Assembly: GCA_013215525.1 (NCBI GenBank)
Contig: JABSQY010000094.1
Coordinates: 1-6,293, forward strand
DNA from: Nanoarchaeales archaeon
Lineage (GTDB): Archaea > Nanobdellota > Nanobdellia > Woesearchaeales > UBA583
Reading direction: 5' to 3'
DNA length: 6,293 nucleotides
This document shows positions 1 through 5,383 of this stretch, one piece after another. The translations under genes were made by a program, and so were the position numbers. Each line of letters starts with the position of its first letter. The stretch's first letter is position 1. The notes below the pieces were generated by a model that saw only the letters and a list, made by a program, of their open reading frames with translations, made no database searches and had not been told where the DNA came from.

Positions 1-55
1 GTTAATATTAGGAAAATTTAGTTATCATTATTTAAATAATTTTAAAGGTGTTAAG

Positions 56-904
56 TTGTATAAACAAGAATTAGAAAGAAGATTAAATAAAGCTGACTAC
101 ATAAGACTTCCTCCCGAATTAAGTTTAACTGCTAAATATAATGACATAGTAAATAATGATGATTATAAGAAAATGTTAAATGTTGGTGATAGATATGGTC
201 AAAAATATTTTAAATTCTTTAAATTAAAAGATGGTATTGATATTAATACCATCCTTAGTAATTTAACAATAAAGGTTTATTCTCCTAATATTCCACGTAT
301 TACTAATGATTTAAAAATTGCGTTACTTACAAAATACAGCCAGAATTTTGATATCATTGCAAATAGTTATAGCCAAACTTCAAAATGGGAAAACGTTACT
401 GATACTAAAAAGGAAAAGGTTACTGTAACTGTAAGGAGAGTTTCTTATATTACATATGATAATTCAAATAAAATATTAACCTTTTCACAAGATCCAATAG
501 GTGAAGGAGCTGGAATTTCATCTGAAATACCAACTTATATTAATAATATGTTTAGTGGTTATAATATCAATTTTGATGATTATTTTGAAGTAATTGATTT
601 ATTAAAACCAACATGTGATTTAATTGATAATGGGACATTTAGTAGCTCTAAGATACAAGGAACAAATCAGTCTAGTGGGAGACAATATGAAACAATTGGT
701 AAAAATAAAAAAGACAATTTAAAAGATGAAAGTATATTTAAGGCATTTAAGAATAATTCCTATACATTAGATAGAATGAGGCTAAGTCATAAGGATTTCA
801 AAGGAACTTTTGAAATATTTTCTGGCAATATAATTAGAGTATGGTTTAACATAAACGGAGAAAATACATATGAGCTTAAGAGAAGCATTACATCAGTATT
901 GTAA
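56..904 (+). CDS. Uncharacterised soluble protein, first gene of an overlapping pair (start uncertain)
   Basis: I do not recognise this 282-residue protein. It has no signal peptide or membrane segment and is rich in Asn, Lys, Ile and Tyr. Visible stretches include a charged N-terminal helix, a basic beta-like segment near residues 119-136 (KKEKVTVTVRR), a Gly-rich turn at 147-156 (DPIGEGAGIS), a Ser/Gln/Asn-rich linker at 195-212 and a C-terminal strand-rich end (GNIIRVWFNING). The TTG at 56 is preceded by AAAGGTG at 44-50, a plausible ribosome binding site. However, the frame stays open back to base 2, so the true start may lie outside the window and this could be the C-terminal part of a longer protein. 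Its last 35 bases overlap the next gene, which implies co-expression and a joint role. No catalytic motif is evident. Confidence 0.72.
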   Translation: MYKQELERRLNKADYIRLPPELSLTAKYNDIVNNDDYKKMLNVGDRYGQKYFKFFKLKDGIDINTILSNLTIKVYSPNIPRITNDLKIALLTKYSQNFDIIANSYSQTSKWENVTDTKKEKVTVTVRRVSYITYDNSNKILTFSQDPIGEGAGISSEIPTYINNMFSGYNINFDDYFEVIDLLKPTCDLIDNGTFSSSKIQGTNQSSGRQYETIGKNKKDNLKDESIFKAFKNNSYTLDRMRLSHKDFKGTFEIFSGNIIRVWFNINGENTYELKRSITSVL

Positions 905-1589
905 AGATAATGATCTAAAAGAATTAACATGTATTATACATATTGCTTTTATTAATTATACGTCTAACTTTTCTAAAGATTTTCTTGAGTGGGTAAATAT
1001 ATCTCCTCTTGTGCTAAATAATTATATTGGCATTGGCGAAACTAAAATTATAGATTTACTTTCTTTCTTAAGTCAAACATCACCTGAATATATTCTGAAG
1101 GAGTATAGATTTAATTGTAAAAATGAAGCTTTTTTAGAATCTTACGGAGTAACTATAGAAGAAGAAGATTTTGTTGAGAATGAGCAATGTACTGACCCTT
1201 GTAATAAGTGTGATGAATTTCATACATATTCATTATCAACTGATAAATATGTGATGGGCTTTTCTGGAAAGATAAAAGATATTCTGATCGATTTAAAATT
1301 AACAGATGAAGATATTTCTAAGGAATTGGTCATTATGAATACAAATGAAGATCATGTTGAAAAGATTGCAAATTTACTTGTATTAAAACTTAACCTACCT
1401 AATGGAAAAGAAGAAGAAGCTAAAAAAGGTATTATAAAATATATGCATACTTTTAGAGAGTTCACAAAAGTCTTATCTGATATAAGTGGAGATGCTTCTA
1501 AAATTACGAAGAATATAGTAAATATTGGTAAAGATGCAACGGGTATAAGCGATTTAAAAGACATTTTAATGTCATCATCTGATAGTTGA
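870..1589 (+). CDS. Uncharacterised protein with a Cys/His cluster, second gene of the pair
   Basis: This 239-residue soluble protein is not recognised. The ATG at 870 has GGAG at 857-860 with 9 bases between them. It lies inside the end of the upstream gene, so translation is probably coupled. Residues 1-82 look helical, with a possible winged-helix-like region around 43-80. A cluster C107, C111, C114, H118 (C-x3-C-x2-C-x3-H) could bind zinc; C83 lies upstream. Residues 133-172 and 180-205 look helical, and the tail (206-239) is Ser/Asp/Lys-rich and probably flexible. The overlap with its partner and the lack of housekeeping motifs fit a two-gene accessory unit such as a defence or toxin module. 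That is inference from layout, not from a recognised domain. Confidence 0.75.
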   Translation: MSLREALHQYCKDNDLKELTCIIHIAFINYTSNFSKDFLEWVNISPLVLNNYIGIGETKIIDLLSFLSQTSPEYILKEYRFNCKNEAFLESYGVTIEEEDFVENEQCTDPCNKCDEFHTYSLSTDKYVMGFSGKIKDILIDLKLTDEDISKELVIMNTNEDHVEKIANLLVLKLNLPNGKEEEAKKGIIKYMHTFREFTKVLSDISGDASKITKNIVNIGKDATGISDLKDILMSSSDS

Positions 1590-1592
1590 AAT

Positions 1593-1613
1593 CACGCCCA
1601 TGAGAATGAATTT
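1593..1613 (+). repeat. Short dispersed repeat after the first gene pair
   Basis: CACGCCCATGAGAATGAATT with one further T starts 3 bases past the stop of the upstream gene. It matches 3372-3390, which lies at the same place behind an unrelated gene pair, apart from two missing bases and one substitution. It is not a strong hairpin, so it does not look like a simple terminator. Confidence 0.6.
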
Positions 1614-1664
1614 TTAGATGAAAGATAGACTTAAAATATATTTGGTTAAATATGAGACAGCACA

Positions 1665-2456
1665 ATGAAAATTATACTCTTATTAATCATGATATTTAAT
1701 AATTTATTATTTGGACTGACACAGGATCAGAGAGATGAGATTAGATTAGCATTTAATCCATCAAGTGTTCAGAAAGAAATTAAAAGTATCGTTTTTTTTG
1801 ATACTGTAGAGATAAATAGCTGTAGTGACTTGAATTATTCTTATCACTTAGTTATTAAAACTAATATTGATCCCTATAAGTTTTCATCTGTTGCAATTAC
1901 TCCAATTGATTTGGTGTTTTATAAAGAAGATTTTACTATAAAGAATAATAAAATTTATTTATGGGTAAAAGAGGCGGACTTAAAAAAAATATACAATAAT
2001 AAGTATAGCAATATAATTTTTTATGATTTTAATAATACTAAATATGTAGGACAATCAGCAATTTTTAATAAAAAAAGTTTTAAAAATGCACTTTATGAAT
2101 GTAAAAGAATTATATCAAAAGAAAAAAGAGAAAAAAGAATTGATGAAATTACAATAACAATTGTTTTCGCAGTTATTGGAATAATTTTATTGGCTATTTT
2201 AATAATAGTAATAATATTAATAAAAAAAAGAGCTCTTAAAGTTGTAATTAAATCAAAAAAATCTCTACAAAACATTAGTAAAAACATTAAAGAATATAAG
2301 ATTAATAACATAAGGATAGATGAATCAACTCGTGAAGAAATTAGAAAAAATGGTAGAAACAAAGTTGATGAAATGTTAAAACTTAACATTTTAAGAAAAG
2401 ATGGTGTGCTTTCTGAAGAAGAATTTTATAGATTAAAAAAAGACCTTTTAGGGTAA
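1665..2456 (+). CDS. Signal-peptide, single-pass membrane protein with C-terminal SHOCT-like segment
   Basis: This 263-residue protein has readable topology. An N-terminal hydrophobic signal (residues 1-18) is followed by an extracytoplasmic domain of about 140 residues. That domain has two cysteines (C53, C146) that could pair. A strong transmembrane helix (about 162-187) comes next and ends in Lys-Lys-Arg, placing the C-terminus in the cytoplasm. After a basic linker, residues 236-262 (KLNILRKDGVLSEEEFYRLKKD) match the SHOCT pattern: an amphipathic helix, a Gly turn, then (S/T)EEEF and a second helix. SHOCT domains are short C-terminal helical hairpins thought to mediate oligomerisation. 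The extracytoplasmic domain is not recognised. The gene stands alone, with about 75 bases before it and 122 after. The ATG at 1665 has only a weak purine tract upstream (GAGACAG), but the signal peptide supports this start. Confidence 0.8.
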   Translation: MKIILLLIMIFNNLLFGLTQDQRDEIRLAFNPSSVQKEIKSIVFFDTVEINSCSDLNYSYHLVIKTNIDPYKFSSVAITPIDLVFYKEDFTIKNNKIYLWVKEADLKKIYNNKYSNIIFYDFNNTKYVGQSAIFNKKSFKNALYECKRIISKEKREKRIDEITITIVFAVIGIILLAILIIVIILIKKRALKVVIKSKKSLQNISKNIKEYKINNIRIDESTREEIRKNGRNKVDEMLKLNILRKDGVLSEEEFYRLKKDLLG

Positions 2457-2578
2457 GTATTTATTTACACCTCTCGAAGAAAGTTGGGACTGGCACCATT
2501 TATTAGTTCTATGAATAGTTTAAATATATAGTTACTAATTTTACATTTTATATATATTAATAGTTAGGAGTACGACAA
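2457..2578. other. Intergenic spacer with a GGGACTGGCACC motif and probable promoter
   Basis: The spacer holds GGGACTGGCACC at 2486-2497, a variant of the motif at 4821-4832. A very AT-rich stretch (about 2541-2560) contains TATATATATTAA and is the likely -10 region for the gene pair that follows. Confidence 0.4.
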
Positions 2579-2893
2579 TTGAGACTTTATGTTAAAGATA
2601 AAAAAACGAAACAAAATATTTTCATTGATGATATAGCAAATACGAGAAAAGAAATTTCTCAAAAAATTGGTTCGACCAAAATTAGAATTAATAATCAAGA
2701 TTATTATGTATCTGACATTAATGCTATGCCTGATGATAGTATTGCAATTACTACCGGATTAGGAGGAGTTATTGGTTTACTTGGAGGAATTCCAGGTCTA
2801 ATTGCAGGAGGAATAATTGGAGGTCTTTTAGCAAGAAATTCGGACTTAACAGATAAAGCTAAAGCTATTTATTTCAATAAGAGCAAAGTATGA
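2579..2893 (+). CDS. Small glycine-zipper protein
   Basis: This 104-residue protein starts at TTG 2579, chosen because TTAGGAG (2564-2570) lies 8 bases upstream. Residues 1-48 look like a compact beta/alpha domain (MRLYVKDKKT at the start, then KIRINNQDYYVSDI). Residues 59-84 form a hydrophobic Gly-rich stretch with repeated GxxxG spacing (GLGGVIGLLGG, then GLIAGGIIGG), a glycine zipper that would pack tightly in a membrane or self-associate. A short charged tail follows. Glycine zippers occur in channel-forming, lytic and envelope proteins, so the motif does not fix a function. The stop overlaps the next start by 4 bases (ATGA), indicating translational coupling and probably a shared complex with the four-helix membrane protein downstream. 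Family not named with confidence. Confidence 0.78.
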   Translation: MRLYVKDKKTKQNIFIDDIANTRKEISQKIGSTKIRINNQDYYVSDINAMPDDSIAITTGLGGVIGLLGGIPGLIAGGIIGGLLARNSDLTDKAKAIYFNKSKV

Positions 2894-3363
2894 ATAAGAA
2901 ATTATTATTAGTGTTAATTGGTCTTATTTTTATCTCAATTTTTTTCATTTTAAATCAAAAAGCTATTAATTTAATCGTCCGAACAATATTTGAATGGAGA
3001 TTTTTAAACATCACGTTGTGGTGTTATATCTTAATATGTTTCATAATAAATTATTTATCATTAAATGATGTGACGAACAATGAATCAGGTATGATTTTTA
3101 AGGAATTTGGATTCTTTGCAAATAGCGCATTTACTGCTATTACTTTTGGATTAGCATTAACAACATCTACTTCAATATTAAAAGGGATATATATCCAACA
3201 ATACTTTAGAGACAAAATATATTTTAATGAGTTTAGCGAAATAGATATATATTCTCTTTTAGTGGTGTCTTTATTTTTATTTGGATATTCAATTATTAGT
3301 TCTTTTAGGGTACTGAAAAGAGCAATAGTACTTAAGAATTCAAATGAAATTGAAATGAGATGA
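2890..3363 (+). CDS. Four-helix integral membrane protein coupled to the glycine-zipper gene
   Basis: The 157-residue product is mostly hydrophobic. Predicted transmembrane helices lie near residues 5-22, 40-58, 74-98 and 119-138, with positive residues at both ends of the chain (NKK at the start, RVLKR after helix 4), so both termini should face the cytoplasm. The third helix is rich in small and hydroxyl residues (AITFGLALTTSTS). No enzyme or transporter signature is visible. It begins inside the previous gene's stop (ATGA) and has no obvious ribosome binding site of its own, so it depends on translation of that gene. The pair may form a membrane complex; whether it acts in defence, toxicity or envelope maintenance cannot be told from the sequence. 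Confidence 0.77.
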   Translation: MNKKLLLVLIGLIFISIFFILNQKAINLIVRTIFEWRFLNITLWCYILICFIINYLSLNDVTNNESGMIFKEFGFFANSAFTAITFGLALTTSTSILKGIYIQQYFRDKIYFNEFSEIDIYSLLVVSLFLFGYSIISSFRVLKRAIVLKNSNEIEMR

Positions 3364-3371
3364 TTAGGTTA

Positions 3372-3390
3372 CACCCCTGAGAATGAATTT
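3372..3390 (+). repeat. Second copy of the short repeat found at 1593
   Basis: CACCCCTGAGAATGAATTT begins 8 bases after the stop of the membrane-protein gene. Compared with 1593-1613 it lacks two bases and has one substitution. The two copies close two otherwise unrelated gene units. Confidence 0.6.
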
Positions 3391-3403
3391 CCACTTTCTA
3401 AGT

Positions 3404-3476
3404 AAAACGTGGAGCGTAAGTCCTGCCTTTGTTGAAACAGAGTGTTTGTTTTTTTGTTTCGAAACAGCCTGAAACT
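3404..3476 (+). repeat. Left half of dispersed repeat R2, interrupted by the IS110 element
   Basis: AAAACGTGGAGCGT followed by a CTTTGTTGAA block (3404-3453) aligns with the intact copy beginning at 5766. The similarity weakens across the T-rich part and ends at the IS insertion point (CT at 3475-3476). The other half resumes at 4766. Confidence 0.75.
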
Positions 3477-3478
3477 CG

Positions 3479-3484
3479 TATAAT
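3479..3484 (+). promoter_or_regulatory. -10 box (TATAAT) for the bridge RNA
   Basis: A perfect TATAAT lies just inside the left end of the IS. Counting 7 bases downstream predicts a start at about 3491, exactly where the first stem of the RNA begins. No good -35 is visible in the left flank. In IS110 elements the excised circle is known to join the right end to the left end and can supply upstream promoter sequence. Here the right end (about 4744-4758) offers only weak -35 candidates. Confidence 0.65.
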
Positions 3485-3490
3485 AGAATT

Positions 3491-3665
3491 ATGTAAATAT
3501 GTTAGTATATTTGCATGGAGTTCAACAAGATAATATATCGAGCCTGAGACGAAGCGATTAAAATAATTTAATTAGCTTGACACACAGTTAGATAGTTATA
3601 TTTCAAGTTTGAGTGGCAACAAGAACGGCATAAAAGCTAGTTCGTATTTTACGAGGTTAAATTTA
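3491..3665 (+). ncRNA. IS110 bridge RNA with readable target and donor guides
   Basis: The leader folds into the bridge RNA layout. A 5' stem-loop pairs 3491-3500 with 3507-3516 (10 bp, one U-G). The target loop has an AU-rich base stem (3532-3537 with 3597-3602), left target guide AGCCTGAGAC (3541-3550), a terminal hairpin 3552-3578 and right target guide GACACACAG (3579-3587). The donor loop has base stem 3605-3612 with 3657-3664 (8 bp, two wobbles), left donor guide GTGGCAAC (3613-3620), hairpin 3623-3643 and right donor guide ATTTTACGAG (3646-3655). The left target guide equals flank 3466-3475 in 9 of 10. The right target guide complements flank 4766-4774 in 8 of 9. The left donor guide equals right end 4759-4766 in 8 of 8. 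The right donor guide complements left end 3475-3484 in 9 of 10. The length, about 175 nt, is close to that reported for IS621. The 3' end is inferred from the last stem. Confidence 0.85.
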
Positions 3666-3680
3666 GTATAACATTTATCA

Positions 3681-3700
3681 AGTAGGAGAAAACTCCTACT
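3681..3700 (+). other. Perfect hairpin between bridge RNA and recombinase gene
   Basis: AGTAGGAG, loop AAAA, CTCCTACT: an 8-bp stem with a 4-base loop, 36 bases before the recombinase start. No U tract follows, so it is not a classical intrinsic terminator. It could mark or protect the RNA 3' end, or tune read-through into the recombinase gene. Confidence 0.7.
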
Positions 3701-3736
3701 CTAACGAACTCTCTATATTAATATAAAGGTTCAAGT

Positions 3737-4717
3737 ATGTATTCTATCGGATTAGATGTAAGTAAGTCAACAATCAATGTGTATATTCCAATTAACGAAC
3801 TAGATATACAAATCTCAAATGATTTTAAATCACTAAAATCGTTATACTCTAAGTTAAAGAAATACTATAAAAAAGAAGTTTCTAAATTAGTATTTGTTTA
3901 CGAACCCACAGGTAGTTACTCTGTTTTATTATCAAGATTTTGTAATAAACAATTGATAAATTGTTTTATAGTTAATCCTAAAAAAAGTGTTAACTTTTCA
4001 AAAGCAATAGGCAATAGAAATAAAACAGATATTGATGATGCCAGAATGTTATCGCAAATGATTGTAACAGCTAAAGAGCAGGAGATAAAAGTTCCTGTTA
4101 TCAATAAAACAGTAGATGAAATTAAAGAACTAATATCTTATTACAGATTCCTTATAAAAGAGCAGCAGCAAAATTCTAACCATCTTGAAGCAGTAAGTGT
4201 CAAAGAAGGTTCTACCCTTGTTATTAAAACAATTAAACAAATCTTAGCTTCATTAAAAAAGAAAGAACAAATTGTTCTTTTATCCATTAAAAAGATAATT
4301 GCAAGTGATAAAAAACTGTATCAATCGTATTTAAATATACAAACAATAAAAGGTATTGGAGAAGTATCTGCAATAGTATTACTTCATCACTTTATTAAAT
4401 ACCCAAATACTAACCAAAGGCAAATTGTATCCCTAGCAGGACTTGATCCTGTTCATAAATCTTCTGGTACCTCAATTAGAGGAAAAGCTAAAATATCTAA
4501 AGCAGGTTGCAATATTTGTAGAAGTACATTGTTTATGGCAACGATAGTAGCAGTACAACATAATGAAGAATTAAAAACATTTTATAATAGATTAAAAGAT
4601 AATGGTAAACATACCACAGTAGCACAAATAGCAGTTATGAGAAAAATGGTTGTATTAGCACATACTTTATACAAAAATAACGAGGTATATGATCACAATA
4701 GATTTAAACAAATATGA
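3737..4717 (+). CDS. IS110-family DEDD recombinase (transposase)
   Basis: This 326-residue protein is full length for the family. It is an RNA-guided DNA recombinase that cuts and rejoins element ends and target at a short core. The N-terminal RuvC-like DEDD domain shows D7 (IGLDVSK), E56 (VYEPTGSY), D98 and D101 (KTDIDDARML); the spacings of 49 and 3 residues fit the family. A helical, coiled-coil-like middle (about 125-195) follows. The C-terminal Tnp domain starts with a helix-hairpin-helix-like IKGIGEVSA (204-212), then LAGLDPVHKSSGTS (233-246), which should hold the catalytic serine (S242 or S243), and RGKAKISKAGC. The ATG at 3737 follows AAAGGT (3725-3730) with 6 bases between. It probably lies on the same transcript as the bridge RNA. 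All key residues are present. Confidence 0.96.
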   Translation: MYSIGLDVSKSTINVYIPINELDIQISNDFKSLKSLYSKLKKYYKKEVSKLVFVYEPTGSYSVLLSRFCNKQLINCFIVNPKKSVNFSKAIGNRNKTDIDDARMLSQMIVTAKEQEIKVPVINKTVDEIKELISYYRFLIKEQQQNSNHLEAVSVKEGSTLVIKTIKQILASLKKKEQIVLLSIKKIIASDKKLYQSYLNIQTIKGIGEVSAIVLLHHFIKYPNTNQRQIVSLAGLDPVHKSSGTSIRGKAKISKAGCNICRSTLFMATIVAVQHNEELKTFYNRLKDNGKHTTVAQIAVMRKMVVLAHTLYKNNEVYDHNRFKQI

Positions 4718-4765
4718 AATAAGACTATTTTTAGTTAAAAACTTTATCAATATTTAAGGTGGCAA

Positions 4766-4812
4766 CTGTGTGACCGTTAAGAAAGGTGCGTTAATGTACG
4801 TTTTCTCACAGG
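4766..4812 (+). repeat. Right half of dispersed repeat R2
   Basis: CTGTGTGACCGTTAAGAAAG onward aligns closely with 5836-5882, with only a few substitutions. It contains an imperfect hairpin (GAAAGGTGC around 4781 against GTACGTTTTC), so the repeat has REP-like character. The left half is at 3404-3476. Confidence 0.8.
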
Positions 4813-4818
4813 AAATAA

Positions 4819-4832
4819 TGGGGACAGGCACC
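4819..4832 (+). repeat. TGGGGACAGGCACC motif
   Basis: This motif heads repeat copy A. Variants occur at 2486-2497 (GGGACTGGCACC) and, split by 7 bases, at 5449-5470. From memory, close relatives of this sequence recur in genomes carrying REP-associated Y1 transposases; none is encoded in this window. Confidence 0.5.
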
Positions 4833-5068
4833 TTTAATTTATTGACCAAAAGAATTAATGTATTATTTACTTGTTTCAATATGTACCAAAACTAGCTTAC
4901 GACTTTTATTTTCAAGAGCTCATACAAAGTTACCTTTGCGCTTTTTTATCTGCAAGCAGAATTTAGTCATTTCATTCCGGCATCTTTTTCTTAATTGTCA
5001 GAAAAAGAAGCAAAAAGAAGCAAGAGACGAAATGAGAAAGCCCTCTGGGTTCCTAAATATTTTTATTT
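4827..5068 (+). repeat. Large dispersed repeat R1, copy A
   Basis: A stretch of 242 bases running from GGCACCTTTAATTTATT to GGGTTCCTAAATATTT, noncoding. It repeats in the same orientation at 5465-5742 with high similarity throughout. Landmarks in both are GTACCAAAACTA, ACCTTTGCGCTTTTT, GCAGAATTTAGTCATT, GTCAGAAAAAGAA and AAAGCCC. The + frame that stays open here shares no protein family feature and its reading frame is not conserved in copy B. Confidence 0.88.
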
Positions 5069-5078
5069 GTTTGACCTA

Positions 5079-5112
5079 CTCTTGTGCTTGCACTCTCTGT
5101 GAGAAAATGTGC
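5079..5112 (+). repeat. 34-bp inverted repeat, left arm
   Basis: CTCTTGTGCTTGCACTCTCT and the next 14 bases match the reverse complement of 5866-5899 at 32 of 34 positions. The arm ends at the stop of the minus-strand gene. Together the arms bound an 821-bp segment that includes that gene and repeat copy B. Confidence 0.85.
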
Positions 5113-5126
5113 TAAAGAGCACATTT
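5105..5126 (-). terminator. Hairpin at the stop codon of the minus-strand gene
   Basis: AAATGTGC pairs with GCACATTT around a 6-base loop that contains the TAG stop. Read on the minus strand the stem is followed by TTCTC, so the U tract is short. A weak intrinsic terminator for the 83-residue gene is the simplest reading. Confidence 0.5.
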
Positions 5127-5363
5127 CTTTAGCTCCTCCTTGATTTTTTCACAAAGGCTAGCTCCTATGTCTATATTTTCACTTTGAGGAAGAAGACTAG
5201 TTAGACCATTTTTTTTATGATACACGTTAATTGTAAACCTCTTGCCATTTTGATTCAAGTGATACGCTTTGGATGTAGTACCACTTGAGCTTTCAATAAT
5301 TGCATATTTTTCTAGTGTTTCTTCAATCTTATCACTATCAATATTAATGTCTTTAAAGTTCAT
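5112..5363 (-). CDS. Small protein resembling the N-terminal domain of RnlA-type toxins (tentative)
   Basis: This 83-residue soluble protein is encoded by an ATG at 5363 preceded by AAGGGA with good spacing, and by a TATACT box further upstream. The chain reads helix (residues 10-22), then strand-turn-strand with SSSGTTSKAYHLNQNGKRFTI (25-45), INVYHKKNGLTSL (45-57) and a closing helix with GASLCEKIKEELKK. The pattern of a Thr/Ser-Lys-x-Tyr strand, a VYxxxxG strand and a final helix recalls the N-terminal domain of RnlA (RNase LS). That is a fold-level resemblance by eye only. If correct, this is a stand-alone domain without the toxic C-terminal part: a truncated remnant, a binding module or an antagonist. 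It sits alone between repeat copies A and B and inside a 34-bp inverted repeat, which suggests acquisition as a cassette. Confidence 0.65.
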   Translation of the reverse strand: MNFKDINIDSDKIEETLEKYAIIESSSGTTSKAYHLNQNGKRFTINVYHKKNGLTSLLPQSENIDIGASLCEKIKEELKKCAL

Positions 5364-5368
5364 ATTTT

Positions 5369-5383
5369 CCCTTATTTAAGGGG
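5369..5383 (-). promoter_or_regulatory. Palindrome over the ribosome binding site of the minus-strand gene
   Basis: CCCTTATTTAAGGG is a perfect 6-bp inverted repeat with a 2-base centre. It lies between the -10 box and the ATG and includes the AAGGG ribosome binding site. It could be a repressor operator, or pair in the mRNA to hide the ribosome binding site. Confidence 0.45.

Larger units (their letters stand above)
3475..4767 (+). mobile_element. Complete IS110-family insertion sequence (IS110 group, bridge RNA at the left end)
   Basis: The element is a 1,291-bp unit (3475-4765) plus the second copy of its CT core (4766-4767). The boundaries were set by three agreeing lines. First, guide sequences in the leader RNA match both flanks and both ends around the same CT. 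Second, both ends carry the CT core and there are no terminal inverted repeats, as expected for IS110. Third, joining 3476 to 4768 rebuilds CTGAAACTGTGTGACCG, which aligns with CTGAGGACTGTCTGACCG in the uninterrupted repeat at 5829-5846. The left noncoding end is long (262 bases) and holds the RNA. The right noncoding end is only 50 bases, which fits the IS110 rather than the IS1111 group. No internal damage is visible, so the element looks potentially active. Confidence 0.88.

Noticed and set aside
1352..1564. 70-codon minus-strand frame
   Set aside because: Antisense to the second gene of the left pair, with no ribosome binding site or recognisable product.
2093..2389. 98-codon minus-strand frame
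   Set aside because: It is antisense to the SHOCT-type membrane protein; its hydrophobic product is the mirror of a Lys/Asn-rich AT-rich coding region.
3469..3470. CT at 3469-3470 as the left IS core
   Set aside because: It would leave the right donor guide pairing several bases away from the core and shorten the left target guide match. The CT at 3475-3476 satisfies all four guides and gives a better rebuilt target.
3641..3655. Hairpin TCGTA-TTT-TACGA as a structural part of the bridge RNA
   Set aside because: It would occupy the right donor guide. The alternative hairpin 3623-3643 leaves the guide free and mirrors the target loop, so the small hairpin is more likely a competing fold.
3916..4104. 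62-codon minus-strand frame
   Set aside because: Antisense to the recombinase catalytic domain.
4858..5115. Open + frame of 85 codons downstream of the IS
   Set aside because: It lies almost wholly inside repeat R1, has no ribosome binding site or family pattern, and the frame is not kept in copy B.
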